A DNA stretch of 64,000 bases from NCBI RefSeq assembly GCF_009725165.1, contig NZ_WNZW01000004.1:215450-279449 (forward strand), written 5' to 3'. Made by a program: the position numbers and the translations under genes. This document shows, one piece after another, positions 39,416-47,917 of this stretch. Every line of letters starts with the position of its first letter. Position 1 is the first letter of the stretch. Source of the DNA: Paenibacillus woosongensis. GTDB taxonomy: Bacteria > Bacillota > Bacilli > Paenibacillales > Paenibacillaceae. Below the pieces are notes generated by a model. The model searched no databases. It had not been told where the DNA came from and saw only the letters and a list, made by a program, of their open reading frames with translations.

Positions 39416-40014
39416 TACTGCTTCACCGAGGTTCGTTGTTGATTGGCGCTTTGGGCAGCAGCCTTCCCGATGGGAAAGCTCCTTAGCACGCCTGTGCGGG
39501 CCAGCGCATCGGATATCCATTTGCCTAGCAGGCCGGCGATCACTGCACCACTGATAACCCGGACGATGAACATCGAGATGACTAGACCCGTGGACAAAGC
39601 GGCGAAGCCGGATTGAAAGAAGCCCCATCCAAAGCTGAATACGGCCGCGCCTACGCCTGCGCCCATGAGTACTGCCGTGTTGTAGTAACGGTATCTTACG
39701 GCGGCGAAAACCGCTTCCGCGCCGAGACCTTGAATAAAGGCTGACAGAATCAGAATCGGGCCGGTGACGTTGCCGATCAATACCTCGATCGTCCCGGCGA
39801 TCGTCTCGGACAGCAGGGCTGCTCCGGGCTTGCGCAAGATATAGGCTGAAATGATCGAAACGATAAACCATATGCCGAAAATGACCTCATATCCCATCGG
39901 ACCCATGAAGCCGACGAGCACATTGCCTATCTGCAGGAAAATCAAATAGACGACAGCAAATACGACGGACAGCGAGCTGAGAACGATAATGTCGCGAAGC
40001 TTCCAGGATGACAT
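39415..40014 (-). CDS. ykoE: ECF transporter S component (YkoE type), thiamine precursor specific
   Basis: The 199-residue integral membrane protein has about six hydrophobic helices (IIVLSSLSVVFAVVYLIF, GIWFIVSIISAYIL, VLMGAGVGAAVFSFGWGF and others). It is the substrate-binding unit of the transporter. Assignment rests on similarity to YkoE, on the genes around it and on the upstream TPP riboswitch, which together point to hydroxymethylpyrimidine or thiamine as substrate. AAGGGGGAATAAGG precedes the ATG. It lies 2 bp after ykoF. Confidence 0.9.
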   Translation of the reverse strand: MSSWKLRDIIVLSSLSVVFAVVYLIFLQIGNVLVGFMGPMGYEVIFGIWFIVSIISAYILRKPGAALLSETIAGTIEVLIGNVTGPILILSAFIQGLGAEAVFAAVRYRYYNTAVLMGAGVGAAVFSFGWGFFQSGFAALSTGLVISMFIVRVISGAVIAGLLGKWISDALARTGVLRSFPIGKAAAQSANQQRTSVKQ

Positions 40015-40016
40015 CC

Positions 40017-40655
40017 TTATTCCCCCTTCCTTTTTTGCACATGCTCCGGTTTGGCTGACGGACTGTTGCAGGAAATTGTGGCCGTCATGACTAGATGGGG
40101 AGTCTTGGTGCTCGACGTGACAAAGGCATTCTCGAGCGAACGAAACACCTCTTGGGTGGTACCATCCAGGCGGCTGGCGTAATGAATTCCGCCGGAGAAC
40201 GTTCCCTCGGCTTCCGCGGCTTTGACCGCATCATAGATGACGTCCATGTAGTGGGGCACCCCCATCGGGTAAAGGGCGAATTGAGCTGCGGTATCAACCG
40301 ATGTTTTGTTCCCTTCGTTCAAACGGACATCGTCCTCAGACATGAAGACATCTCCTTCCGTATCTCCCGGGCAGCCTACGGAAAAGGTTGCGCTAAGAAC
40401 GACATGCTCACCGCTTTTTGCCGCTTGCAGGAAAATGGATTTAACTACGTCGAACACATGCTCATGGCGGCCGCGCACGCAGGTGCTGACGTCATCGCTT
40501 TGAACCCAGACCTTGGACGTATCGGTATGCTCCAGCGCTCCAAGAATGATCGGAACGAACCGGTCGCTCATCGGAAACAGAGAGAACCGGCAGCCGACGA
40601 TGCGGCTAGTGCCGCAGGCCGCGGCTTGAATGTTGTGGTTGAATGAATTGGTCAT
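40017..40655 (-). CDS. ykoF: YkoF-family thiamine/HMP-binding protein
   Basis: The 212-residue soluble protein consists of two repeated ferredoxin-like halves (SRIVGCRFSLFPMSDRF and TAAQFALYPMGVPHYMD), as known for B. subtilis YkoF, which binds thiamine. ATG 40655 (MTNSFNHN) follows GGGGAGGAAAAGC. The frame extends to an upstream TTG at 40703 inside the riboswitch terminator, which I reject as start. First gene of the operon. Confidence 0.9.
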   Translation of the reverse strand: MTNSFNHNIQAAACGTSRIVGCRFSLFPMSDRFVPIILGALEHTDTSKVWVQSDDVSTCVRGRHEHVFDVVKSIFLQAAKSGEHVVLSATFSVGCPGDTEGDVFMSEDDVRLNEGNKTSVDTAAQFALYPMGVPHYMDVIYDAVKAAEAEGTFSGGIHYASRLDGTTQEVFRSLENAFVTSSTKTPHLVMTATISCNSPSAKPEHVQKRKGE

Positions 40656-40701
40656 GATGCTTTTCCTCCCCTGGTTAATTTGAATCATCGCTGATAACGA
40701 C

Positions 40702-40920
40702 AAAAAAACCGCACCCGAAGAGTGCAGTTATATCGATACAGCCTGTGTCTGCTTAAAAATTATAAAGCAAGCACGCAGCGCTATTTATCGTTTCCCCGCA
40801 CTTCCCCACGCTAGTATGATCTAGATCGGGTGTAAAGGGTTAACCGTTCCTCAAGCGGGAACGATCTCTCAGCCATCAAAGGCACCCCTAGTGCATTTTT
40901 CCGTGATGCGGTTGTCAATG
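40702..40920 (-). promoter_or_regulatory. TPP riboswitch (THI element) with terminator, controlling ykoFEDC
   Basis: On the minus strand the conserved elements occur in order: ACTAGGGGTGCC (40892-40881), GGCTGAGAGA, AACCCTTTACACCC, GATCTAGATCATACTAGCG and GTGGGGAAGTG (ending about 40798). An expression-platform terminator follows: stem AACTGCAC/GTGCGGTT (40729-40707) with seven T residues. Binding of thiamine pyrophosphate should switch the operon off. Confidence 0.95.
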
Positions 40921-40926
40921 GTTCCC

Positions 40927-40954
40927 ATTATACAGAGTTCCTTTCAATTGTAAA
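40927..40954 (-). promoter_or_regulatory. SigA promoter of the ykoFEDC operon
   Basis: On the minus strand TTTACA (40954-40949) and TATAAT (40932-40927) are 16 bp apart, directly upstream of the riboswitch. Confidence 0.75.
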
Positions 40955-41036
40955 GGCTTGTTTAAATGAAGAGGTCTATATTCTCGCAATTATTCATATT
41001 GTAACGGTAGAAGAAAGGACAAGGAGCGTGCGGATC

Positions 41037-42155
41037 GTGAACAAGGCAAAGATGACATTCCGGTTCGATGAACATGGGCAACAAGCGCACAGTGCACAGA
41101 AGGCTGAAGACCGCCAGCGGCTGGAGACAGCCCCAGCTTCAGGGCATGGCAAGCCGCCCGGGCGATCAGAACAGGAGCCGAAGGATACTCCTATAACTTA
41201 CCGTGCGGTGGAAACGGTAGATTATTGGGGAGATCCCTTTACAGACCATACAGGAACAGGGATTGCCCTATTGCCAGAGCATGCCGAGCCAGGCGGCGGT
41301 GATTATTATTTTCGTAAAACGCGGACCTCCTGGTGGAAGGTTGCCGGCTCGCTGACCGGCGCGATCGTCACCGGGGCGCTCTTTGGATTCGTCGTTCTGT
41401 CCATGTTCGACCAGGAAATGACGGTGCCGATCCCCGGAATTAGCGTGCCGAAGCAGGGGGCGGCCGGAGAAGCGGCTGATATTCCCGTACTGGGCAGTGT
41501 CATTACGGAGGAACAGGTTCCGCTCGTACAGGTCGTTCTGCCTTCGCAGAGCTATCATTTCCTGCAGTACGGCGTGTTCAGCACAGCGGAAGGCGTTGCC
41601 CTGGCCCAGGAACAATTGCGCTCCGCGGGAATTGCCGCCGCGCGGGATACCTTGGATGAGAAGCGGGTCTATGCGGGAGTCTCCCCAGACCGTGAGGAAG
41701 CTAAACTGCTGAGCGGGAGGCTGAAAACAGGAGGCGTTCACCTCATTTTGCATGAAATTGCCTTGCCTGAATCGGCTACGATGGAATATAAAGGGGATGC
41801 GGCATCCCTTCAGCAATATTTGGCGCAGAGTGCGGATCTCGCCTATATGCTCAGCTCCTCCTCGGCAGCTCTTCTGGGGGAAGCTTCTCCCGGGCGCCAG
41901 AGCCAGGAGGAATTCGGCCGGCTAAGGGAGAGCCATCAGCTGTGGACCAAAAGCGCCGCCGACGTTCGAGGCAAGCTGACGGCAGCTGCAGAGGCTGAAG
42001 CTAAGGAGATGGAGAAGGCGATGAACAGCGCGGTTGAGGCGATGGAGGAATTTAACGAGAAGGGTGAGCAAACCATGCTCTGGGAAGTGCAGAACGAAGT
42101 GATGCGATTCATTCTGGCGGAACAAAAGCTGGTCGGAGGCCAAGAAGGGCCGTAA
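41037..42155 (+). CDS. Membrane-anchored SPOR-like protein in the spoIIB position
   Basis: The 372-residue protein has a hydrophilic cytoplasmic N-terminus, one membrane helix (about residues 100-122, SLTGAIVTGALFGFVVLSMF) and an extracytoplasmic part. The latter includes a SPOR-like segment (about 165-245, YHFLQYGVFSTAEGVALAQEQLRSAG) and a Glu/Ala-rich helical tail. GTG 41037 is chosen because AAGGAG stands ten bases upstream, and GTG 41028 is too close. The architecture and position before maf-radC-mreB match B. subtilis SpoIIB, a septal peptidoglycan-binding sporulation protein, but sequence identity is not obvious to me. Confidence 0.75.
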   Translation: MNKAKMTFRFDEHGQQAHSAQKAEDRQRLETAPASGHGKPPGRSEQEPKDTPITYRAVETVDYWGDPFTDHTGTGIALLPEHAEPGGGDYYFRKTRTSWWKVAGSLTGAIVTGALFGFVVLSMFDQEMTVPIPGISVPKQGAAGEAADIPVLGSVITEEQVPLVQVVLPSQSYHFLQYGVFSTAEGVALAQEQLRSAGIAAARDTLDEKRVYAGVSPDREEAKLLSGRLKTGGVHLILHEIALPESATMEYKGDAASLQQYLAQSADLAYMLSSSSAALLGEASPGRQSQEEFGRLRESHQLWTKSAADVRGKLTAAAEAEAKEMEKAMNSAVEAMEEFNEKGEQTMLWEVQNEVMRFILAEQKLVGGQEGP

Positions 42156-42164
42156 ATGACCATC

Positions 42165-42204
42165 AAAAGGCAGGGAATTGGAAATAGTTGCCCCTGCCTT
42201 TTTT
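42165..42204 (+). terminator. Terminator after the SPOR-like gene
   Basis: An 11-bp stem AAAAGGCAGGG/CCCTGCCTTTT is followed by TTTTTT. Confidence 0.85.
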
Positions 42205-42315
42205 ATGTTTGTATTGCCGATCAATTAACCTTATAATAATGAAGTGCAAAGTGTCAAAAAATGGCGAGGTTAACAGCTCTGAACTTATTCGGGCGACAGC
42301 CGGGCAAAGGAGCAT

Positions 42316-42933
42316 ATGAACTTGGAATTTGCAGCTTCATCATCGCAGTATGTCATATTGGCCTCGACTTCACCGCGCAGACGGGAATTGCTGGCTTCCT
42401 TACATATTCCGTTTGAGGTTATTCCAAGCAAAGCGGACGAAACTACGCCGGAGCAATGGGAGCCGGAGCAAATCGTAATGGAGCTTGCGCTGCGCAAGGC
42501 CAGGGCGGTGCAGGCAACGCTTGAGCCAGCAGCGCGCGAAGCCGTTATCATCGGCAGCGATACGATTGTCGTCTTGGATGGACAAGTGCTTGGCAAGCCC
42601 AAGGATGAAGCGGAGGCAGCTTCCATGCTCCGTTCCCTGCAGGGACGAAGCCACGATGTGTATACTGCCGTTGCCTGCATCGATGTGATTACCGGAAGAA
42701 CGGAAGTCGAATATCGCCGCACGTCTGTGACGATGAGAACCGTGGCCGAGGAAGAGATTGCCGCATATGCCAGGACCGGAGAAGGCTTGGACAAAGCGGG
42801 CGCTTATGCGATACAAGGACTCGGGTCGATTTTTGTCACGGGAATCGAAGGCTGTTATTTTAACGTGGTTGGACTGCCGCTATCCTTGCTGAGCGAGATG
42901 CTGAGCCGTTTTGGAATCCATGTGTTACGGTAA
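42316..42933 (+). CDS. maf: Maf-like nucleoside triphosphate pyrophosphatase
   Basis: The 205-residue house-cleaning enzyme hydrolyses non-canonical or surplus nucleoside triphosphates, probably dTTP/UTP. Motifs are ILASTSPRRRELL (about residues 14-26), IIGSDTIVVLDG with the catalytic acid Asp, GKPKDEAEA and DKAGAYAIQGLG. AAAGGAGCAT precedes the ATG. Maf in Bacillus affects septation. The gene keeps its usual place before radC and mreB. Confidence 0.95.
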   Translation: MNLEFAASSSQYVILASTSPRRRELLASLHIPFEVIPSKADETTPEQWEPEQIVMELALRKARAVQATLEPAAREAVIIGSDTIVVLDGQVLGKPKDEAEAASMLRSLQGRSHDVYTAVACIDVITGRTEVEYRRTSVTMRTVAEEEIAAYARTGEGLDKAGAYAIQGLGSIFVTGIEGCYFNVVGLPLSLLSEMLSRFGIHVLR

Positions 42934-43083
42934 TTAAATCCAACCAAAGATGTTGTAACAAATAACCTCATACGTACGTTGTTGTAAGAAAAGGAAGAGA
43001 TAAAGCATATCCTTCCGCTATGAATTTTGCTGGCGGCCGGTGATCCGGACCCATGCCTAATCATTCGGAAGCGAGGGATATGA

Positions 43084-43773
43084 ATGGATATGCCGCAATA
43101 TTTGCTGCGGGACATGCCTTTTGAGGAAAGACCTAGAGAACGCATGATGCAATACGGAGCCGGATCACTCAGTAATGCTGAACTGCTGGCGATATTGTTT
43201 CGCACGGGAACCCGGGATGAATCGGCCATACATCTGGCTCAGCGCGTGCTGAGCGGGATTGGCGGACTCCGCCAGCTGGTGGATCTCAGCCTGGATGAGC
43301 TGATGAAGCTCAAAGGCATCGGCCCTGCCAAAGCGGTGCAGCTTAAGGCGGGAATCGAACTGGGGCAGAGGCTTGCCAAGACGCGGCTCCCGGAGGCCCA
43401 GATCATTCGCAGTCCGCGGGATGCAGCGGATTTATTGATGGAGCAGCTGCGTTATTTGCAGAAGGAACATTTTGTCTGTTTATTTTTGAATACGAAAAAT
43501 CATATCATTGCTCAGGAGACGCTTTCTATGGGAAGCTTGAATTCCTCGATCGTCCATCCGCGCGAGGTGTTTCGCGCAGCGATTAAATGCAGCAGCGCAT
43601 CTGTCGTATGCGCCCATAATCATCCTAGCGGAGATCCGACGCCAAGCCCGGAGGATATCCGGATGACAAGGCGCCTATGCAAAGCCGGGGAAATCGTCGG
43701 CATCGATGTGCTGGACCACATCGTGATTGGAGACGGGGAATTCATAAGTTTGAAGGAGCAAGGCTTGATGTAA
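43084..43773 (+). CDS. radC: RadC family JAB-domain protein
   Basis: The 229-residue protein has an N-terminal helix-hairpin-helix region (LDELMKLKGIGPAKAVQLKAG) and a C-terminal MPN/JAB domain with metal motif HNHPSGDPTPSPED (about 177-190). Despite the historical name, its role in DNA repair is not established. A GCGAGGGA sequence precedes the ATG. It ends 39 bp before mreB, as in other Bacillales. Confidence 0.94.
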   Translation: MDMPQYLLRDMPFEERPRERMMQYGAGSLSNAELLAILFRTGTRDESAIHLAQRVLSGIGGLRQLVDLSLDELMKLKGIGPAKAVQLKAGIELGQRLAKTRLPEAQIIRSPRDAADLLMEQLRYLQKEHFVCLFLNTKNHIIAQETLSMGSLNSSIVHPREVFRAAIKCSSASVVCAHNHPSGDPTPSPEDIRMTRRLCKAGEIVGIDVLDHIVIGDGEFISLKEQGLM

Positions 43774-43812
43774 TATAATAGACCAGATACAGAAGGAAAG
43801 GAAGATTACAGC

Positions 43813-44844
43813 ATGTTAGGTGGTTTCACGAAAGATTTAGGAATTGATTTGGGTACGGCGAATACGCTCGTTTATATTCGAGGCAAAGGAATTATAGTGA
43901 GAGAACCGTCGGTAGTAGCGATGAATACTGATAATAAGAGCATTGTAGCGGTCGGGGAATCGGCCAAGAAGATGATCGGGAGAACACCGGGCAACATTCG
44001 TGCAATCCGTCCGATGAAGGACGGCGTTATCGCCGACTTTGATACCACCGCAACGATGATTAAATATTTTATTCGCCAGGCTCAGAAGCAGCGTTCCTTG
44101 TTCCAACGCCATCCGAACGTGATGGTCTGCGTGCCTTCTGGCATTACGGCGGTGGAGCAGCGTGCGGTTGAGGATGCCACGAAGCAGGCAGGAGCACGAG
44201 AAGCCTACACGATTGAAGAGCCGTTTGCGGCAGCCATTGGTGCAGATCTTCCCGTATGGGAGCCGACCGGGAGCATGGTCGTAGACATCGGCGGCGGAAC
44301 GACAGAGGTGGCTGTTATTTCGCTCGGCGGCATTGTTACGAGTAAGTCTGCGCGCGTAGCCGGCGATGACATGGACGAGTCTATTATTCAATACATCAAG
44401 CGCCAATATAACCTGATGATCGGCGAGAGAACGTCGGAGCAGCTTAAAATGGATGTTGGCTCGGCGCTGCCGCTCGAGCAGGTGGAATCGATGGAAATCC
44501 GCGGCCGCGACCTTGTTACGGGGCTGCCAAAGACGATTTCCATCACTTCCGACGAAATTACCGAGGCGCTCGGCGATACGGTGAACGCCATCGTGGAAGC
44601 GGTGAAGGTTACGCTGGAGAAATGTCCGCCCGAGCTGGCGGCCGATATTATGGACCGTGGTATTGTGTTGACGGGGGGCGGCGCATTGCTGCGCAACCTC
44701 GACAAGCTGCTGGCCAAAGAGACGGGCATGCCTGTCATCGTGGCCGAGCATCCGCTCGATTGTGTTGCCATCGGTACGGGGAGAGCTCTCGATAACATCC
44801 ATTTGTTCAAATCAAGAAGCAGTTCGCCCCTTCGCAAGCGCTAA
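43813..44844 (+). CDS. mreB: Rod shape-determining protein MreB
   Basis: The 343-residue bacterial actin polymerises under the membrane and guides lateral wall synthesis. Phosphate-1 motif [15 protein letters not shown], phosphate-2 [15 protein letters not shown] and adenosine motif TGGGALL are intact. An N-terminal amphipathic start ([10 protein letters not shown]) is present. GAAAGGAAAG precedes the ATG. A strong hairpin with a T-run follows before mreC, so part of the transcripts probably stop after mreB. Confidence 0.97.
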   Translation: MLGGFTKDLGIDLGTANTLVYIRGKGIIVREPSVVAMNTDNKSIVAVGESAKKMIGRTPGNIRAIRPMKDGVIADFDTTATMIKYFIRQAQKQRSLFQRHPNVMVCVPSGITAVEQRAVEDATKQAGAREAYTIEEPFAAAIGADLPVWEPTGSMVVDIGGGTTEVAVISLGGIVTSKSARVAGDDMDESIIQYIKRQYNLMIGERTSEQLKMDVGSALPLEQVESMEIRGRDLVTGLPKTISITSDEITEALGDTVNAIVEAVKVTLEKCPPELAADIMDRGIVLTGGGALLRNLDKLLAKETGMPVIVAEHPLDCVAIGTGRALDNIHLFKSRSSSPLRKR

Positions 44845-44886
44845 TTTTTAGCGCTGAAGAACGGGAGAATGTGCACTATTTATGAT

Positions 44887-44926
44887 AAAACGGCGCCGTC
44901 CTGACATGGACGGCTGTGCCGTTTTT
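44887..44926 (+). terminator. Terminator or attenuator between mreB and mreC
   Basis: AAAACGGC pairs with GCCGTTTT around an inner GCCGTCC/GGACGGC stem, followed by TTTTT. It stands only 28 bp before the first mreC start candidate. Confidence 0.8.
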
Positions 44927-44954
44927 CTATAGGTGGACTCGTGGAGAGGAGAAA

Positions 44955-45845
44955 TTGCAAGGTTGGAGGGTGCTTAAACTGTTTAAGCTGCTTGGCAACA
45001 AAAGATTATTTATTTTGCTGATGGGACTTATTCTGTTTATCGCTATAATGGGATTTACGCTCGGTCCCCGGGCGAATTTGTCGTGGCCGGAGAAGTTTGT
45101 AAAAGATACGGTGGGCTTCGTGCAGTCGATTTTCTATAAGCCTACCTCGTATATCGCCGGCTTGATTGAGGATGTCTCCAACTTGCGCGCCTTGCAGGAG
45201 GAGAACGAGAGCCTGAAGATTGCGCTGTCTCACTACACAAGAGATAAAGCCATCTATAATCGGATTGAGCAGGAGAACATCCGGCTTCAGGAATTGCTTA
45301 ATTTTACAGAAGCCCAGAAGAATCAATACAATTACACCTACCGGATCGCCCAGGTGGTCAGCGTAAATAACGATCCGGTCAATCGGACGATTAAAGTGAA
45401 CCTGGGGAGCAATGACGGCGTCAAGATGGGGTATGCGGTTATTTCTGCTGAAGGGCTTGTAGGTACGGTTAGCCGGGTCAGCAATTTTACGTCTACCATC
45501 AAGCTGCTTACGACCATGGACGCGAAGGATCCGAATTCGAACGGCATATCCGCCACGGCTCAGGGGAAAGAAAATGAAGTGTTTGGCGTCGTCGAGTCCT
45601 ACGATCCCGATAAGGGCATGTTCCTGATGAATAAAATCGATGATACTTCTTCGCTAGCTGTCGGCGATACCATTGTGTCCTCCGGCGTCGGCGGAGCATT
45701 TCCGCGAGGGATGGTCATCGGTACAGTCAAGGATATTCAGGTTGGCGAATACGGATTGACATATACGGCATTCATCGAGCCCGCAGCCAGCTTCACGGAC
45801 TGGAAAGAGTTGATTGTGGTATATACACCGGAGGTCTTGGAGTAG
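44955..45845 (+). CDS. mreC: Rod shape-determining protein MreC
   Basis: The bitopic membrane protein is part of the elongasome. A membrane helix (KRLFILLMGLILFIAIMGFTL) is followed by a coiled coil (RALQEENESLKIALSHY) and the beta-domain with SNDGVKMGYAVIS. No ATG is near the N-terminus. I chose TTG 44955, which has GAGAGGAGAAA just upstream (296 residues). A CTG at 44979 behind GGAGGG would give a protein starting directly before LGNKRLFILL and is also possible. GTG 44916 lies inside the terminator and is rejected. The stop overlaps the mreD GTG. Confidence 0.92.
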   Translation: MQGWRVLKLFKLLGNKRLFILLMGLILFIAIMGFTLGPRANLSWPEKFVKDTVGFVQSIFYKPTSYIAGLIEDVSNLRALQEENESLKIALSHYTRDKAIYNRIEQENIRLQELLNFTEAQKNQYNYTYRIAQVVSVNNDPVNRTIKVNLGSNDGVKMGYAVISAEGLVGTVSRVSNFTSTIKLLTTMDAKDPNSNGISATAQGKENEVFGVVESYDPDKGMFLMNKIDDTSSLAVGDTIVSSGVGGAFPRGMVIGTVKDIQVGEYGLTYTAFIEPAASFTDWKELIVVYTPEVLE

Positions 45846-46375
45846 TGAGGAATCGTAAATATATACTGGTCCTGCTGGTGTTCGTATTGTTTATTATCGA
45901 GGGGACGGTCATTCCCTGGATAATCCCTGATGCGTGGCAGACGCGCATTGTTCCTCACCTGGCATATATCGCCATTCTGTTTATTACCGTTTACGACAAC
46001 CGGCATAGCGGCTTGGTGCTGGGTCTTCTTTTTGGGCTGCTGCAGGATGTCGTATTTTATGGGGCGATCATTGGAGCTTATTCTTTTGCCATGGGGCTGT
46101 CCAGTTATTTGCTTGGCCTTGTATTCCGCTCGCCGAGAGCTCCGCTGCCGCTGATGATGATCGTCGTAATGATCGGCAGCCTGCTGCTGGACTCGATCCT
46201 GTTCGGCACTTACTCGCTGTTTGAACTGACACATCAGCCATATACCTGGGCTTTAATGACTTTTATCATCCCAAACGTATTCGTTCACGTCGTATTTGCT
46301 TTGATGATTTACGTCCCTCTTAGACGCCAGCTGGAGCTGATTACGAAGCGTCGTTCTTCCGAGAGCCAAGCCTGA
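45845..46375 (+). CDS. mreD: Rod shape-determining protein MreD
   Basis: The 176-residue polytopic membrane protein has about five hydrophobic helices (YILVLLVFVLFIIEGTVIPW, LVLGLLFGLLQDVVFYG, PLMMIVVMIGSLLLD and others). It is part of the MreBCD shape complex. The GTG start overlaps the last base of the mreC stop, so translation is coupled. Length and the GLLQDVVFYG motif fit the family. Confidence 0.93.
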   Translation: MRNRKYILVLLVFVLFIIEGTVIPWIIPDAWQTRIVPHLAYIAILFITVYDNRHSGLVLGLLFGLLQDVVFYGAIIGAYSFAMGLSSYLLGLVFRSPRAPLPLMMIVVMIGSLLLDSILFGTYSLFELTHQPYTWALMTFIIPNVFVHVVFALMIYVPLRRQLELITKRRSSESQA

Positions 46376-46428
46376 CATTTCGTGCTTTTCCTTAAGAAGC
46401 AGGAACTTGGGTGCTCTTGCACGAAATG
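46376..46428 (+). repeat. Perfect 10-bp inverted repeat between mreD and minC
   Basis: CATTTCGTGC (46376-46385) and GCACGAAATG (46419-46428) enclose a second small hairpin TTCCT/AGGAA. No T-run follows, so it is not a standard terminator. Confidence 0.6.
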
Positions 46429-46450
46429 AATAGGGGGGAGGGACAGGCTT

Positions 46451-47113
46451 ATGACAGTAAAATCGAAGCACGTTACGATCAAGGGCATCAAAGATGGCCT
46501 GGTATTCCTGCTTGACGATGAGTGTGATTTGCAACAGCTTCTGGATGAGCTGCGCTATAAGTTAGAGCATAGCCATCAGAATATTCTGACAGGGCCGATT
46601 ATTCATGTCGATGTCAAATTGGGCAAGCGAATCGTAACAGATGCAGAGAAGGAAATGATCCTTGATATATTGAAGCAAAAAGGCAATTTGCTAGTCCGGT
46701 CGGTAGAGTCGCCGTTAGCGGAAGAAGACCGTCCCAAGGAAGGGCAGCTAACGACGATAACCGGGATTGTGCGCTCCGGGCAGGTCCTGCAGCATGACGG
46801 CAATCTGCTGTTTCTCGGAGACGTCAATCCGGGAGGGACGATCTCCTGCACCGGAGACGTATATATTCTGGGGGCTTTGCGGGGAATGGTTCATGCCGGG
46901 GCAGAGGGGAAAGAAGATGCCATCATCGCCGCTTCGTATTTATCACCGACGCAGCTGCGCATTGCTGAAGTCTATAGCCGGCCTCCAGACGAGTGGGATC
47001 ACCACGAGAGCAGCATGGAATTCGCTTTTTTGCGTGACGGGAAGATGCAGATTGACAAAATTACGAACATAACCCGGGTGCGTCCGGACTTTAAGATGTT
47101 CAAAGGGGTGTAA
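46451..47113 (+). CDS. minC: Septum site-determining protein MinC
   Basis: The 220-residue inhibitor of FtsZ assembly has an N-terminal FtsZ-interacting domain (about 1-95) and a C-terminal beta-helix that binds MinD (about 105-205). The latter includes SGQVLQHDGNLLFLGDVNPGG and ALRGMVHAGAEG. GGGGGGAGGGACAGGC precedes the ATG. It forms a pair with minD 3 bp downstream. minE is absent, as in Bacillus. Confidence 0.95.
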   Translation: MTVKSKHVTIKGIKDGLVFLLDDECDLQQLLDELRYKLEHSHQNILTGPIIHVDVKLGKRIVTDAEKEMILDILKQKGNLLVRSVESPLAEEDRPKEGQLTTITGIVRSGQVLQHDGNLLFLGDVNPGGTISCTGDVYILGALRGMVHAGAEGKEDAIIAASYLSPTQLRIAEVYSRPPDEWDHHESSMEFAFLRDGKMQIDKITNITRVRPDFKMFKGV

Positions 47114-47116
47114 ACT

Positions 47117-47911
47117 ATGGGAGAAGCTATCGTTGTCACTTCGGGTAAAGGCGGCGTAGGGAAAACGACTACGTCTGCGAATATCGGTACCGCTCTGGCG
47201 CTGCTTGGCAAGAAGGTATGTCTTGTCGATACGGACATCGGCCTGCGGAACCTGGATGTCGTTATGGGCCTGGAGAACCGGATCATCTATGATTTGATCG
47301 ACGTGGCCGAAGGGCGCTGCCGCTTGAACCAGGCTTTGGTGAAGGATAAACGTTTTGATGAATTGTACATGCTGCCCGCTGCGCAAACGAAAGACAAGAA
47401 TGCCGTGTCGGAAGAGCAGGTCAAGGATATCGTTCTTGAACTGAAGAAGGAATATGAATACGTTATTATCGATTGCCCTGCTGGAATAGAACAAGGCTTC
47501 AAAAATGCGATTGCCGGAGCAGATCAAGCGATTGTCGTTACGACGCCGGAAAATGCCGCCGTCCGCGATGCGGATCGGATCATCGGCTTGCTCGAGAGCT
47601 CGCATATCGGTTCGCCGAAGCTGGTCGTAAACCGGATTAAGGTCGATATGGTAAAGTCGGGAAGCATGCTGGATATCGAAGGTATTTTGCAGGTGCTCAA
47701 TATCGATCTCATCGGCATTGTGCCGGATGACGAGCTTGTCATTAAAGCGGCTAACAATGGGGAGCCTACCGTAATGAACCCCGATTCGAAGGCCGCAATC
47801 GCTTATCGTAACATTGCCCGGCGCATATTGGGAGACACCGTCCCTCTCATGCTGCTTGACCAGAAGAAAGGCATGTTTACACGCTTTAAGAAGTTTTTCG
47901 GAATGGGTTGA
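47117..47911 (+). CDS. minD: Septum site-determining ATPase MinD
   Basis: The 264-residue ParA-family ATPase recruits MinC to the membrane near the poles. The deviant Walker A is TSGKGGVGKTT (about residues 8-18), DTDIGLRNLD is switch I and IIDCPAGIE the Walker B. The C-terminal amphipathic membrane-targeting sequence KKGMFTRFKKFFG is visible. Spacing to minC shows co-transcription. Confidence 0.97.
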   Translation: MGEAIVVTSGKGGVGKTTTSANIGTALALLGKKVCLVDTDIGLRNLDVVMGLENRIIYDLIDVAEGRCRLNQALVKDKRFDELYMLPAAQTKDKNAVSEEQVKDIVLELKKEYEYVIIDCPAGIEQGFKNAIAGADQAIVVTTPENAAVRDADRIIGLLESSHIGSPKLVVNRIKVDMVKSGSMLDIEGILQVLNIDLIGIVPDDELVIKAANNGEPTVMNPDSKAAIAYRNIARRILGDTVPLMLLDQKKGMFTRFKKFFGMG

Positions 47912-47917
47912 TCCTTT

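Noticed and set aside
39416..39871. 152-codon upstream extension of ykoD
   Set aside because: It lies entirely over ykoE in another frame. The ATG at 39415 overlaps the ykoE stop and starts shortly before the first ABC domain.
43837..44802. Long antisense open frame opposite mreB
   Set aside because: It is a shadow of a strongly biased coding frame with no independent signals.
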